Shown piece after piece: positions 1-12,120 of a DNA stretch of 64,000 nt; the stretch's first letter is position 1; every line of letters begins with the position of its first letter. The position numbers and the translations under genes were made by a program. Below the pieces are notes generated by a model, which did no database searches, was not told the origin of the DNA, and saw nothing but the letters and a program-made list of their open reading frames with translations. Source of the stretch: Mactromeris polynyma (Eukaryota; Mollusca; Bivalvia; Venerida; Mactridae); assembly GCA_032209605.1 (NCBI GenBank), contig JASFXZ010000005.1, positions 29,748,905-29,812,904 of the forward strand. Reading direction: 5' to 3'.

Positions 1-411
1 CTTGACATCTTTATTCATTTGTAAAGGAACCACTTGCACATGTTTGTATCACTAAGTCCTTAGTTGGGGAATACTTCATGTACTCACTTTATTTAACTCT
101 GCAGACAGTATATACCTCTACAGGAAAGTATTTAAATTCAGAGATATTGTTTTAGCCCCTTCTTATTTCTATGTTATAAAGGTGATCTTTAAAACCTCAA
201 ACTGAAGGACAATGAAATAGAAATCACAGCAAAATACTATTGCCACCATCATAAAGTGAAAGGTTTGATCTCTAACATTTGTTTGAACACGAAAGATTCC
301 TATAACAGATTTTGATTTATCGCGGTTTGAAGACATTTTCCTTCTATAATTATATATGAAGTTGGTTGGACCACAGGGACACGAAGCTTGGGTATGCGCT
401 GTTGTGCTTTG
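1..411. other. AT-rich spacer, no gene seen
   Basis: No open frame of note, no RNA-gene signature and no obvious repeat. The stretch ends where the microsatellite tail of a minus-strand LINE fragment begins. Confidence 0.5.
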
Positions 412-1110
412 ATAGATAGATAAGTATATTCAGAAAAAGCCCATTAGCCAATCATTCCACATGAATAAATACAATACAATAAATACAACATGTCAATGGT
501 GATTTACAATACATCTTGTTCTAAATTCAATGAGTAAAGTTTACAAACATAATTACGTACATACATGTAAAAATATGCACGTGTATTTACTTTTTAAAAA
601 GTAATTACTAAGTAAATTGGTAGTTTAATCAATAAATAACAGAAGACAGTTGATAATGGGGGAGAATTGGGATTAGTATAAGAAATATATTTGCGATCTA
701 AATTCAAAACTTTTATAAACAAACAATGATAATCTTCTTATTATACAGTTACTTTCGCTGTTTAAGAGTTCTGCAAATTTTAAAACATTTGAATTGTTCC
801 AGTAATATTTATTAATGTATTGTTTTCCTAAGGTATGATACACGGGACATTCTAAAACAAAGTGAAATTCGTCTTCCATGGTGTCACAAGATTTTCATTT
901 AAGGTCATGAAATGGTACTTTAACTGTTTTTTTGCCATCTTCCCGACTCAACTTCTAGTGTATGCGCCGAAACTCGGAAGCGTGTACGATATGATCTTAA
1001 TTTAGAAATGGAAATAATGTCCAAATAAGGCTGAAATCGAAAGTCCTCCAGTAAATTATATGTTTTAGCTCTAGACGAATTTTGTAGCTGACTATTCCAG
1101 AAAACCAAAA
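412..1110 (-). mobile_element. 3' end of a non-LTR retrotransposon (LINE), degraded
   Basis: The minus strand encodes two pieces of a LINE C-terminal region separated by a frame break. The piece at about 1108-920 contains a run resembling LRSYRTRFRVSAHTLEVE. The piece at 879-673 begins MEDEFHFVLECPVY and looks like the Cys-containing tail found after the reverse transcriptase in many invertebrate LINEs. The same tail motif occurs in the plus-strand fragment at 1823-2329 and in the element at 12.1-14.5 kb. The 3' end on this strand, near 412-425, is a short TATC microsatellite, typical of CR1/L2-like tails. The reverse transcriptase core is absent, so this is a 5'-truncated dead copy. Confidence 0.7.
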
Positions 1111-1271
1111 CAACTATTTAAACAGCAGTTAAAGTTTTACGCACGAGAGCATTTCTTTACCTAAAATGACATGGATCGGTCCTGAAAGTTCATACACCTG
1201 TTCGCGGTCAGTATTTTAAAAAACTCTATATTGTAGTCTAACAAAATATAAAACAATATTGCCTTACGTAC

Positions 1272-2400
1272 ATGTATATATTACGGATTTTTGAGAATGG
1301 TCGTCATACTCATTATGACTTTTATCTTTCTAATTCTCAAATCGAAGTAGTTAAACCATTTAAATATTTAGGAGTTCATCTATATAGAAACGGTAACTGG
1401 AATCGTACCCAAAAAAATATTGCACAGCATGCATCCTTTGCACTTCATAATCTCTTTAATGTCTACAATCAATTAGATTCACCAATAGGACAACAAATAA
1501 AATTATTTGATTCAATTGTTGCACCTGTTTTAAATTATGGGGCTGAAATCTGGGGATATCATGAGGCAACAGACATTGAAACTATTCAATCTAAATTTTG
1601 TCGAAAAATACTATGTGTCAAACGATCTACTAACCTCAACGCGATTAACGGAGAATGTCTATTCGACGAAAATTTATAATAATTAAATATTGGTTAAAAC
1701 TATTAAAGTTAAATAACCGGTCATTGTTATTCAAAACATATAATATGCTTAAAACAGATGTAGATAATGGTTTTGTACATACTAATTGGGCGTTTTAAGA
1801 AAAAAGTATTATTGATGGATGTGTGTTATCATTTATATGGTTAAACCAATATGTATTATCTATTTATTATATCCAATTAAAACAACGAATATTAGATATG
1901 TATTATCAATGTTGGTACTCATCTATTAATAACTCAGGACGCTTAAATACATACTGTTTATTTAAACATTCATTTCCGGTGGAACTATATTTTAACTTCA
2001 TTATAAACAAAAAAATCAGAATAGCTTTAACCAAATTTCGAACTTCTTCTCATGACTTGGCAATTGAACGCGGAAGATATCAAAATCAACCTAAAAATCC
2101 AAGAATTTGTAATAATTGTAACTTAAATATGATAGAAAATGAATATCACTTCTTACATATCTGTCCAAAATACAGAAATCTTAAAATTCAATACTTAAAA
2201 CTTTATTATTACTCCTGCCCAAACATCCAAAAATTTACGAATCTTATGTGCGGAAATCCAAAAACTACATGTAATCTTGCGAAATTTATTTACTTTGCCA
2301 ATGTATGTCGAAACCAAACAAATGTATGAAAATGATGTAAAATATGTGATGCTCTTTGAAAATCCATGTATTTCTTCTACATGTTGTATAGAATCGATTT
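1272..2400 (+). mobile_element. LINE reverse transcriptase C-terminal fragment, degraded
   Basis: The frame at 1272-1679 (135 residues) carries the end of a LINE reverse transcriptase: a FKYLGVHLYRNGNW segment followed by FDSIVAPVLNYGAEIWG. A second frame at 1823-2329 carries the downstream tail, with TKFRTSSHDLAIERGRY and then a CNNCNLNMIENEYHFLHICP zinc-knuckle-like motif. Stops and a frameshift between about 1680 and 1820 separate them. The endonuclease and the catalytic YADD region are missing, so it cannot be autonomous. It points away from the minus-strand fragment at 412-1110. The 3' limit near 2400 is approximate. Confidence 0.75.
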
Positions 2401-3149
2401 TTGTTTGCTATAAACATTGTAATTGTATTGTATATAACCATGATTAAGTTACTAGGCGGTTCATCGTATCATTAAGTTCAACCAAAATTAGCTTGTGTTT
2501 CAGTCAGGTGATTTATAGTAAGTGTTGACAGATTTTAATATTACGATGTATACATATGGTCAGTTAAGTTATTTTTTGTGCGTCTGTTTCATAAATTACA
2601 TGATAAAAATACAATTAACATAATCATTGGATTTCAGAACATGCATGCACTTGATATGTAATGGATTTAATCTCCGATTTCGTCGCCAATTTTATTTATG
2701 TCCGGTCACAACTCACCTTGCGTTTTGTTGCACGTACGATTCCGCAGCTGCGGTCGGGTTGCTGGTAAATCCCTACGGTTTCTTTGCGAATTGACACGAC
2801 TGTAGCAACTGTACAGACATCCTACAGGCAACTTACGTTCGCCACACGGGCCCTTGTGTGTATCTTGCAGCGCCCGCACGAAAACACACACCTAATACCC
2901 GCATGTTGAACGTACAACACCGTGTGGGTGACGTGCAACTCATGCACGTGCGAATATTTCGAGTGTATATATTTATATATATACCAGGCGAGTACAAGAG
3001 GTCATTTCGGCTTCAAGAACACTGTCTTGAGGATGCCGGGTCCGATCTTACCCGATCAATTGCCTTGGGTTTAGTTGCGTTTGCTGCTGGCAGGGGAACA
3101 AATTTATCATGTCCTCATTTTAGCTCTTATTATTAGAGAGCGGTGACGT
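2401..3149. other. Spacer with a GC-richer patch, no gene assigned
   Basis: The first part is AT-rich. From about 2690 base composition rises and short frames appear on both strands (for example 2858-3136 plus), but none shows a recognisable domain. It may belong to the same dead element as the MADF-like fragment just downstream. Confidence 0.35.
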
Positions 3150-3465
3150 GTCCTGGAAAGAAGAAGGCGGCAGTACTAGGTTCTGTTGTGGTAGAGGGCG
3201 TGAGAACGGTCGTAAAACTCAGGATGATCCCGAAAGAAGTCGACCAAAAACTACTCATCTGATGGGCAGAAGGTGTTTGGCATCTTCGAAGGCAGTCCCG
3301 TGGTACTTGACCGCGCGTCGGCGTCTTCATTGTTGTCGTCGTCGGCACCACAGTAGGACCCAAGAGGCGTTTTTGCGCCCTAATCTTGCATCTCAGAGTC
3401 CAGTGCCATCTCCTCCACCGCCCTACTTGATTCGAATTTTCTGCTTCGTCCTTTATGACCCATGT
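3150..3465 (-). pseudogene. MADF-like domain remnant, broken
   Basis: The minus strand from about 3463 reads MGHKGRSRKFESSRAVEEMA and runs into a stop at 3380. A neighbouring frame then reads an acidic Asp/Asn/Glu segment, a stop, and FLVDFFRDHPEFYDRSHALY. The last segment resembles the first helix of MADF (Myb/SANT-like) domains, which occur in DNA-binding proteins and as accessory proteins of Harbinger-type transposons. A frameshift and at least two in-frame stops break it. The family match is by eye on about 20 residues, so it is tentative. Unrecognised introns are an alternative explanation for the breaks. Confidence 0.35.
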
Positions 3466-5908
3466 TTTTATTGCTTCTAATACTTGTGCGCTTGAATGAT
3501 ATTTTCCCATGGCAGACCGGCCTTATATACTTCGAGGCAAAAAGTGTAAATGCCAAGATGAACGTACTTCCTCTCTTCAGCGAGCGCAAGTTTGCCGTAA
3601 GGTGTGCGGTCATCGTGCCTCGTTTGCACAGGGCAAGTACGTTGGTTGTGCGGCGATCTTGCAGCTACCGCAGAATAAATATGCTTCTGGTGCCAGTAAA
3701 AAACCTTGCATTCACCGCAAGATGGACGTGCAGCTCCGTGCTCCTCCTTGCGATGAGTGCACGTGTCGTGTGAAAAAATGTTGTCAATCACAGAAACTGT
3801 TGGGCATGTCCAATAGCCTCCTGCAGCGGCCTGCGTGCCATATGCAGGTTTCCGTGCCTTTTAACTGGCTAATCGCAGTGGATTGTCAATCTCGATATCG
3901 AGATACCAGCTCTACCAGTTTTGATCAAAAGCTTATAGAGTGATATTATTTTTATACGTTAATTTAAACACTTGATCTTAATACTAGAATATTTAAGCAG
4001 TTATGACAATATTCTTCAATTTATTCTCTTTCATTTAGTGTAAAAATATTTATTCTAACTAAACATCTTCTTGCTTCCAATTTGATTTTAAAAGTATCAC
4101 CTATCATTACATAGAATATAGAGTAAAAATCAGTAAAATTTTCCATTTCCAAAAGTTTAGTGGCGAATAAATCATAATTTCCAATAAGTGGAAATATTTT
4201 AGCAGTTATGTCTGTTTTATTGATTAAATGAAAAATATCATGGTGTTTTTTTATAATTTTAAATAATTAATTGATTCTTGCTTCCATTCTTTGTTAAAGT
4301 TAGTAATGTACTAAAAAATATCTCGATTTCTTTCATTATTCTCGGCTTCTATGTTGTTGTTGTTGTAACTATCAATGAGTTAAATTTATTGCCGGTTGTT
4401 ATTGGCTGGTTGTAAATATAATAAATCATTTTATATGATTTAGATCAGTTCTTGACACGGTGGAATATAATTATTATTGAATTATTTTAATTATTGAATT
4501 ATGAAGGGAAAATCATTTCAAACCGTGATAAATCAACTTTCGTGCGCAAACAAACGTAACAGACTTAACTTTCTATACTTTGTCGTGATGCAAATATTAT
4601 GTTTCTGTGATTTCATTTTTCCTCATGGTCACTTTATCACATTGAAATTAAGTACGGCTAAAACAATAATTTATTTTTAATGTAAACACTTTCCAATAGA
4701 GGTAGATACATTGTGCCCATATATATTACGAGTATTGCTCAAATTAGTTTCTTCCGATGGCACTTTTTTCCTGTAATGTGGATTATCTTTGATTGTAGCA
4801 TTTTAGTCTTTAACGATTTTTGTTGAGAATTGTCAGATTTAGTTCTGTTCTGTTTTAATTTAGAATACCCTAGGTATTGTTGTGTACGCTTTATCGGAGT
4901 CCAAACACGGCATCTGATGAAAGTGATATATCCGGATGTAGCGATTATACAAACTGCTAATTAACACCGAAAGCGCTTTTATGGGGGAATTTGGGGAAAT
5001 ACATGTATAGGACTTTTATAGAATAGCCTCGAGATGAAATATTGGTATGGTCAATCAGGGACCGTATATGAACGTTATAGTGTGTTCCAGGGTCAATTAT
5101 ATTGGGTGGCAATATACAGCTTGACGTTTTGATCTGTAAAGGTGTGAAGTTTAACCAAGTAAACTTGATTACAATCTGCGGGCTTAAAAACGTGCGGACT
5201 CGTGCGTCAAACACACGGATTTTCTGCGAAATCTGTCGAAGACCCGCCGCAGACAGATGTATGGCCGGTTGTGACCGGGGCATTAGATTACAATATTACA
5301 TTTCTAATATTTAAGATAAATGTCGCAAAAGTACATGCATTAAGTATCTGGCAACACATGAAAATTAAGTTTGTTTCAAAAAATGCACGCTATTTTCAAC
5401 TCATTTGAATAAGAAATTTAGTTTTTATGTACTTTAATTTGAATATATGAATGATATTTTAAAATGTCATTATGTAAACGCTTGGGTTTTTGTTTTACCT
5501 GAAGAAACGTGAAAAATATATATTGTATAGTTAATACATCAATCATTATGCATTATCAAAGAATTTACTAATAATATTCTTAACTCCTCTTATTTGTCAA
5601 AAGTACACATTTGTAATGTTAAACTTCCGGTTCCGGTGAAGACGAGCTCACGAATTATTTTGTGGAGAAAACAATTTGGAAAATAACGTTATATGGAACA
5701 GACGTTTGATTATATTTGGAACATTTATCTACGGAAATACTAGTTTTCATATTTGCTGAATATTCTGAAACCAAGAAACTTATTGGGTTTTTCGGTGTTG
5801 TGTATTGAACAATGAACGTGGAGAGATTATCGTGTAAACTTTATTAGTTATACTACACCTGCCATAGCCCTTGATTAGTCACGCTTGACTGACGCGCTTG
5901 GCGATTAT
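3466..5908. other. Spacer, no gene supported
   Basis: Overlapping short frames on both strands at 3470-3950 look like mutual shadows in a GC-richer patch. The plus frame at 3509-3943 is Cys-rich but shows no signal peptide or recognisable domain. From 3950 onward the sequence is AT-rich with no coding signal. Short frames at 4957-5408 overlap each other on opposite strands and are not supported. Confidence 0.45.
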
Positions 5909-5932
5909 TGCACGGCGTGTCAACGCCGTGCA
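5909..5932. repeat. Perfect 9-bp inverted repeat (hairpin)
   Basis: The arms TGCACGGCG and CGCCGTGCA are separated by a 6-base loop. It is GC-rich in an AT-rich setting and lies about 30 bases upstream of an ATG at 5961 whose frame closes after 19 codons. No function is assigned. Confidence 0.6.
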
Positions 5933-6008
5933 TATTGAGTTCTGTTAGCGTCGTTTTGCAATGGACTCGGTTAAGAACAAAATTGGGCGAAAAATCGAAC
6001 AGAGTCTA

Positions 6009-6218
6009 GGGTGGGACTAAAATCCGGGACTTTAAAAAAATCCGGGACTTTGGTGGGAAAATCCGGGATCGATATTTTGGACTATATCGTAGGTATCAAC
6101 GGTCAATAACGGATAGAGGAACATTCGTTCACACCCTTCAGTTAACATATGTTCCACTCGAGCAATTTTTACAAAATCGATCCCGGAGAATCCCGGATAA
6201 CGGGTTTCAGTCCCACCC
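6009..6218. mobile_element. Short inverted-repeat element (MITE-like), about 210 bp
   Basis: The left end reads GGGTGGGACTAAAA. The right end, read on the other strand, gives GGGTGGGACTGAAA. Internally the motif AAATCCGGGA recurs three times on the left side and a CCCGGAGAATCCCGG segment lies on the right, so much of the element could fold back on itself. No open frame is carried. I could not find a convincing target-site duplication, so the superfamily is not assigned. Confidence 0.5.
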
Positions 6219-8123
6219 CAAAGCCTATTGTGCGCCTGCGCAGACCGGCGGGAATATATGTCGGGAAGCGAACGATTGTGCGTTGTAACGTCATTATTGA
6301 TTTTGTAGGCTACAAAAGCTAACTTAAGGTATGTGATTTTGTTGTATATTATGATTGATGTCATTAACTAATATTTTCAACTGTATAATTATTGAATTTT
6401 ATCGTTTCAACATTGTGGTTGACCCATCGCGTGGTTGACCTACATTTTATTTGTTATTGTTATGATGCAGCCAGCATTCGTCTCTGTGCTCTGTTTAATA
6501 TTTTGCAGTATTTTCCCTCTTTCATAAGTCATGTATCGTTCAAACATGCGTGATAATTAACATGTAAACGTTTAAACTCGCAGGTTGTATTAAATACACT
6601 GATCACATGTTCTAACCTTACAGCGATTTTCCGAAAATGTACTTTCAGTTTCAACTTTCAATTTCATTATTACATGCAGACTGAATGTGTCTAAGTACAT
6701 AAGCGTCGACTCGATTTAGCATATTCCTGTATGACCTCCAATACTTGGAAATGACCCTGGCCTCGGATATGAAATTGCAATGACTTTCAATTTTAAAAGT
6801 CCACGGAAAACACTGCCAATGATAGATGGAGAATCTCAATTAAGATAATTGTCTGATGACATCTTCAAATTGATGTCTTCAGATACACGGTCAGCAAATG
6901 AATGGCTGTTCTAAAACATTGTTTGAGATGAAAGGCAAAATGCATTATTATCCATTGGAAAGTCTAATGCAGTATTTTATTGATTTACCTTTTATTGCAG
7001 GAAGTTCCGAAGAAGCTGTATGTGAGGTACTGAGAATGTCAAAATAAAGAACATATATTTTGAAGATGCAACAAACAAATGTTAGGTGGCCTTATGGTGC
7101 AAATGTGTGAATGAAACCTTTCAACCTGGAGACTTGTCATAACAGACAGTGTTACAAATACCTACAGATATGAAGTTTCCCTTTCAACAACATCCCAGAC
7201 CTTAGTCACGGTATGTCACATGGTTCTCCTACTGTATAATAAACTCACTTTAAACAGATAAAAAATAGTGACTTTGAAAGCCTTGGAAAACTCGCGTTGA
7301 AGTGCGTGTAACATTTCCTTGTATATAAGTTCATAATTTGAAGTTTAATACTTAAATGTTCATGGAAAAAGTTAATTTGAAAGACATGTTGAATGAATAA
7401 AATAGCAGTACAAATGCTGTTTTGGTCCTTGAATTTTGTGAAAATACCCTTTGAAGAGTCCTTGAATTTTTTTTGGGAAGGGTGGGAAATCTGATTTGTG
7501 TTGCGTCTTGAACAACAGACAAATTGTGAGGTTAATTATTTTAATTATAGGAAATGATACATTGATATTCTGCTATACAAATTTAAATAGCAAGTTCAAA
7601 TTATTGCAATCCTGTCGCCTGTTACCTTAAGCTAAAATAAGATATTGCAAACAAATTCTGAATGTACTTTAGTACAGTAGTTATATCATCAAAAAGGCAT
7701 AAAGTTTTTTTTGTCCATTCAGATAGATTTAGTTTAATAATTTTAGCAGCTGTCAACTGATACTTTTGAAATATATTGTTATTGGCTAATACTTTTTAAT
7801 ACCATTAAATTTTACATGGAGACATTAATATGTCATGGTTATAATAAACATGTAACTAAATCCATTGTTAAAGCAGAAAAGTAAAGAAATACACAATTAA
7901 AGAACAACAAACCGTCAAAGATTTTATGCAGCAGCAAGATCAAAGTAATACATTTTTTTTATCATAAACATGATTGGGTCACTTATGCTCACACTCCATC
8001 AAAAAGAGCTTTAACACTAGGCGAAAGGTTCAACACCTAAATATAGCAAAAATTGTTCAGATATTTCTTAAGTATGTTTCATTAATACCCTTACAATATA
8101 CCTATACTATTGTATTTTAACAG
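6219..8123. other. Spacer or intron region upstream of an orphan terminal exon
   Basis: No long open frame. A plausible splice acceptor (TTTATTGCAG) ends at 7000 and is followed by a short frame reading SSEEAVCEVLRMSK before a stop. It could be a small internal exon of the gene that ends at 8279, but no donor is convincing. The rest is AT-rich non-coding sequence. Confidence 0.3.
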
Positions 8124-8279
8124 AAAACAGAATTTCCAGTAGAAGACGTTATTGATGAGGTGGATAGTGTTTGTCAGGAAGAAGATGAGTTCTCCTTCTT
8201 AACAATAGATGACAAAGTAGTTGTGGTACCTGTAGGAATGGTGAAGCAGATGTTCCCAGATATGCAAGATGAACATTAG
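8124..8279 (+). CDS. Candidate terminal coding exon of an unidentified gene
   Basis: A pyrimidine-containing acceptor (TATTGTATTTTAACAG) ends at 8123. It is followed by 51 open codons reading from KTEFPVEDVIDEVDSVCQEE to VGMVKQMFPDMQDEH, then TAG at 8277-8279. The acidic, non-repetitive composition and lack of low-complexity sequence look like real coding sequence rather than chance. No family is recognised. Upstream exons are not securely found. Candidates are an ATG at 5961 (MDSVKNKIGRKIEQSL) and a short exon at 7001, but the joins are not demonstrated. The phase at the acceptor is inferred from the open frame. Confidence 0.4.
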   Translation, partial: KTEFPVEDVIDEVDSVCQEEDEFSFLTIDDKVVVVPVGMVKQMFPDMQDEH

Positions 8280-10678
8280 AGCTTCATCTTGTTGCCTTGT
8301 GTAAACCTTAAATAAGTGTCACTTGCACTTACAAGGACAGTGATCCCTTATCTATTCGGAACAACTGACACTGCAATCAAAGTTATGCGAAAAACTAGAT
8401 ACTTCCATTTCTGATATCATTCGGTATTTATTCATATCCCGGTATTGAAGGTGCTAATTTTTTTTAATTTGAAGACATGATTCCCTGTGGCATATTCAAA
8501 GTACACACCAATTTTGATAAAAAGCATGAAAAATTATGCAATTGCTTTCAAGTATAATTTCTTTTGGAATATTTTTGTTGCCAAAATTGAAAACCTGTTG
8601 CCAAATTATTGTCTTTTTCACATTTGATGTTATTGGCGAATGACAGAGGGAACCCTAGAAACAAAAAATATGGATTTTATTCTTGATTTACGACTGTTTC
8701 AGAGAGAGAAAAAAAAACCCTCAACAACCTCTAACACACCACTTTATTATTTTCTTCATTGGTGGCTTTTAAAAATTGAAATTTACCATTAGCAGTAACT
8801 TTATTTCTGTAGGTAATGGGGTTAATATATTGCATCCTGTGGAGTGCAGTATTTTCTGGCCCTTTATTCTTAAATGTATAAAATCAGCTTGTTAGTGCAA
8901 TGAAATTTACTTCAGGGACAATATTTATAATATTTGTGCATACGCCTTGGCATGTAACCAGGACAGTACTGGGTAGATTCCAGGAAAGTACTGGTTAGAT
9001 GCCAGGAAAATGGTAACTGTACGATGGGTCTCGTTGGCACTATGCAGTGACCGTATTTGGCTTCAAAAATTGTCTGTTTGACCTATACTCCTCTACTGGC
9101 TGTCTGAATGTGCATTATAAAATGTGCGCGGCGACGGGCGACCTCATAAACACAGTAATACTATACATACATACCTTTTTACTGTATGGCAAATGTAAAA
9201 AACCCAGTCAGCACTCAAAAGTTTTAAAAAAACCAAGCCCTCCCTTATTTTGATTTAATTTTTGCTTGGGCCTCTTATTTGAATATATTGTACTGTGTTT
9301 TGATAGTTGACTTTGCTTGTCTTTGATACTTGTAACAGTTCTTACATTAATGTGCTTTTGCAATATTCATGTCTTGCCTCAGTCTTCAGGTGTTTTATTG
9401 CTGTTTGTTTCACTTTGATATTTTTTAATTATTAAACTCATTCGAGATTTGTTCATTGCATGATTGTCCTCAAATATTGTGTCACACAGCCCCACTCAGC
9501 CCCACTCGAATTCCAAAATAGCCACTTGGGCTTCTGATTGCCAGACATTTTTTCTAAAAAATCTATTTACCCTTTGGCTGATTTGCTATGAACATGGCAC
9601 ATGATTGTACTGTACCAAAATTACATCCAACATCTGATTCGCTGACATATTTTGGATATTACATCTAAAGCTGCTAGAGCAGGTTATACCAAACCGGGTA
9701 AAAATGTTCCTTGAATAGCCCTATGCTGTGTCTGCAGTCTACTTTCAACTTTTGATACAACTGGTCTAACATACTTTTTGTTACTGACTAAGCTCAAAGT
9801 AGTTTCCTTTAAAACAAAGCTTGGATGATTTGACCTGGATTCATGTATAAACTATATAAAAGATGATGTTTTTGCAATTAAGCTGCATATGAAGTAAACA
9901 GTTTAGTACTAATATTTAACTACAATGAATAATTATATAAACTTTGTTATTGCTTGTACATATGTGTTCATCATCTTGTATTTATTATGTCTCCACATGT
10001 TGTATGTTTGTCTGTCCAGTCTGCCTTGTTCTCCCTTTATCTCCAAAATCCAGTGATAGATTTTCATCAACTTGCTGGGAAATATCAGTATGAAGTCTAG
10101 TAGTTCATATTGTAATTTGGGGTCATAATGTTAAAAGTCAAGGTCACAGGTGTCTGAAACTTGAAAACCTTGTCTGCGGTTCATCTCTAAAAAAACCTGT
10201 TACATTTTCATCAAAGTTGTGCTTTGAAAATTAATTGGAAAATACCCCACTGCAACAAGATAACTCATAACCTATGGCAAGCTAGTGTTATCATAACTTT
10301 ATGCCTGGCCATACTGATTTTACTCTAATTTAGCGAGGATAGAATTTAATATGTCATTTCATAATTAAATATTCACAAACGTTACATAAAGGGTCTAATA
10401 TCTTTGTATTTCATTTATTTACAATCGTGACAAACATTTCACTTGTTTTACAGTCTTAAGGTTCTACCATTATTACTGACCATTTTCTTTATTTTGGATT
10501 GAAAATCTAGCATTTCTAGAACAAGTCGGATTGAAGATCTCTTGGAAAAAATGTTTATTCTTTCTTCAATAATTTTTTATTCTTTTTCACATTTATGTCT
10601 TATGTCTTTGTTTTATTCCATATTCCATGCAAACCTTCTTACCTAGTTACACAAACTTTGATATTATAAAACTGTTTA
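8280..10678. other. Long spacer with a dispersed-repeat-like patch near 10 kb
   Basis: No gene is supported. The frame at 9047-9253 is short and featureless. The segment at about 9985-10215 reads like a dispersed repeat common in bivalve genomes, with CTCCAAAATCCAGTGATAGA, a GCTGGGAAATATCAGTATGA run and an AAAGTCAAGGTCACAGGTG run. That resemblance is from memory, not a search. Confidence 0.35.
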
Positions 10679-10867
10679 CAGTCAAACCTGTCTGTAAAGA
10701 CCACCCATGGGAACAGCAAAATGTGGTCTTTGTTTACAGGTGGTCTCTATTAACATATTAAATATCATTTAAAATTGTCTGATGGGAGATAAAATTGATG
10801 GTCTTTGCAGACAGGTTTTGCAATAGTGGTCTTTGTTCGCAGGTGGTCTTTAACACTGGTTTGACTA
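10679..10867. mobile_element. Tc1/mariner-type MITE, 189 bp
   Basis: The terminal inverted repeats are about 26 bp. The left end reads CAGTCAAACCTGTCTGTAAA and then GACCACC. The right end read on the other strand starts TAGTCAAACCAGTGTTAAAG and then ACCACC. The element is flanked by TA on both sides, as expected for Tc1/mariner target duplication. A GTGGTCTTTG motif recurs internally. It has no coding capacity. Related ends (GTAAAACC...AAGACCACC) occur in the MITEs at 31.1, 41.4, 49.7, 53.9 and 59.2 kb. Confidence 0.7.
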
Positions 10868-10959
10868 TAGTTACAAAACAGAAACTTATATGCAACGAGT
10901 TGCCAGCTTGGCTACATAGACAAGTGGTACTGTCCCACACCCCATTTGTTTGCTTTGCT

Positions 10960-11645
10960 TTGATTGTATTGAGTAATCGTTTTTGCTTTTTGGTCATTAT
11001 TGCATTATTTCTTTCTACTGTTAATATGTATGTGATATATGTAAATACGTTTATATTTCTCTTTGCTATGTTCTTTTTGTTTACTTCTCTAGTCATTCAT
11101 ATACTAAGTCTGCTAAATCCGTCTGTGTACACCTCCTATCACTTTTGTAGATTCAGGTATCATTTATAGTTTTCATTTACATATACAATTTCACCGTTAT
11201 CCAGTCCTCCACAAAGTTTATACTCATTATACATTCACACTGCTTGATAACTTATCCAATGTGTGATGCTAGCATGCGGTTGTTACATACTGAAGGTGCT
11301 ATATCATTTAGTGATTAATGTTTTTGTATTGAGTTATTGTGTTGCATTTTGGTCACTTTTGCATTATTTCGTTCCACTGTAAATATGTTTGAGATATAAG
11401 TAAATACGGATTTATTTCTCTTAGCTATGTTCTTTGCCTTATTATAATAGTCATTCATATACTACGGACTGCTTTCACTTCCTACCACTTGTTCATTCGG
11501 GTAGCATTTTATAGTTCTCTCATGTGTCACTTTTTAGCTATCATTTACATTAAATTACACTATTTTTCTAACTTTCAAAATGTCTAAACTCATTTTTACA
11601 TTCACACATTGCTTGATTAATTCAGTGTGTGATGCTGGATGTCTG
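10960..11645. repeat. Diverged tandem duplication, unit about 360 bp
   Basis: The segment from about 10968 (GTATTGAGTAATCG) to 11290 recurs from about 11325 (GTATTGAGTTATTG) to 11645. The shared landmarks keep their order: TGCATTATTTC, a TATGTTCTTT run, AGTCATTCATATACTA, and GTGTGATGCT near the end. Traces of a third partial copy follow at about 11705-11880. The 124-residue plus frame at 10795-11169 starts inside the upstream MITE and is probably spurious. Confidence 0.6.
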
Positions 11646-12120
11646 TTTGTCCACTGACATGTTGTTAATTAAACTGTAGTGCTCTCACATTTTGACATGA
11701 TATGCAATATCATTTAGTGATTATTGTTCTTTTTTTTAATTTTTAGTAAATACTAATTATGTAAATTTGTCCGTATTTCATTATTCATTTCTACCGTGAT
11801 AATGATTGTGATTTATGTTAATATGTTTCAATCAATGTTTTGCATTTTGAGATGTATAATGTTGTCTTAATTTACATGCATGATGTTCATTATCATGAAA
11901 GTTTTCCGCACTATCAATTTCTATTTCTGTTTAACTGTCCATACAAAAACTAGTCTGTTCCTTAATAAATTCCTACTACTAAAACTACAAATGTACTTTT
12001 TATACATTAATATATAGTTACACATTAAAGCATAATAAACACATACTGTTACTTCAAATTGCAGTTGTTCTATTTCATTTTGTTTACGCCGTGCACCCAC
12101 CTTTGCTGCATCAGGCAGCA
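11646..12120. other. AT-rich spacer
   Basis: Contains a partial third copy of the upstream tandem unit (about 11705-11880) and otherwise no coding signal. Confidence 0.4.

Noticed and set aside
3509..3943. 144-residue Cys-rich plus-strand frame
   Set aside because: Overlapped by equally long minus-strand frames, with no signal peptide or regular Cys spacing and no recognisable domain. Chance opening in a GC-richer patch is likely.
10795..11169. 124-residue hydrophobic frame
   Set aside because: Starts inside a MITE and continues through the first unit of a tandem repeat. The second repeat unit does not keep the frame.
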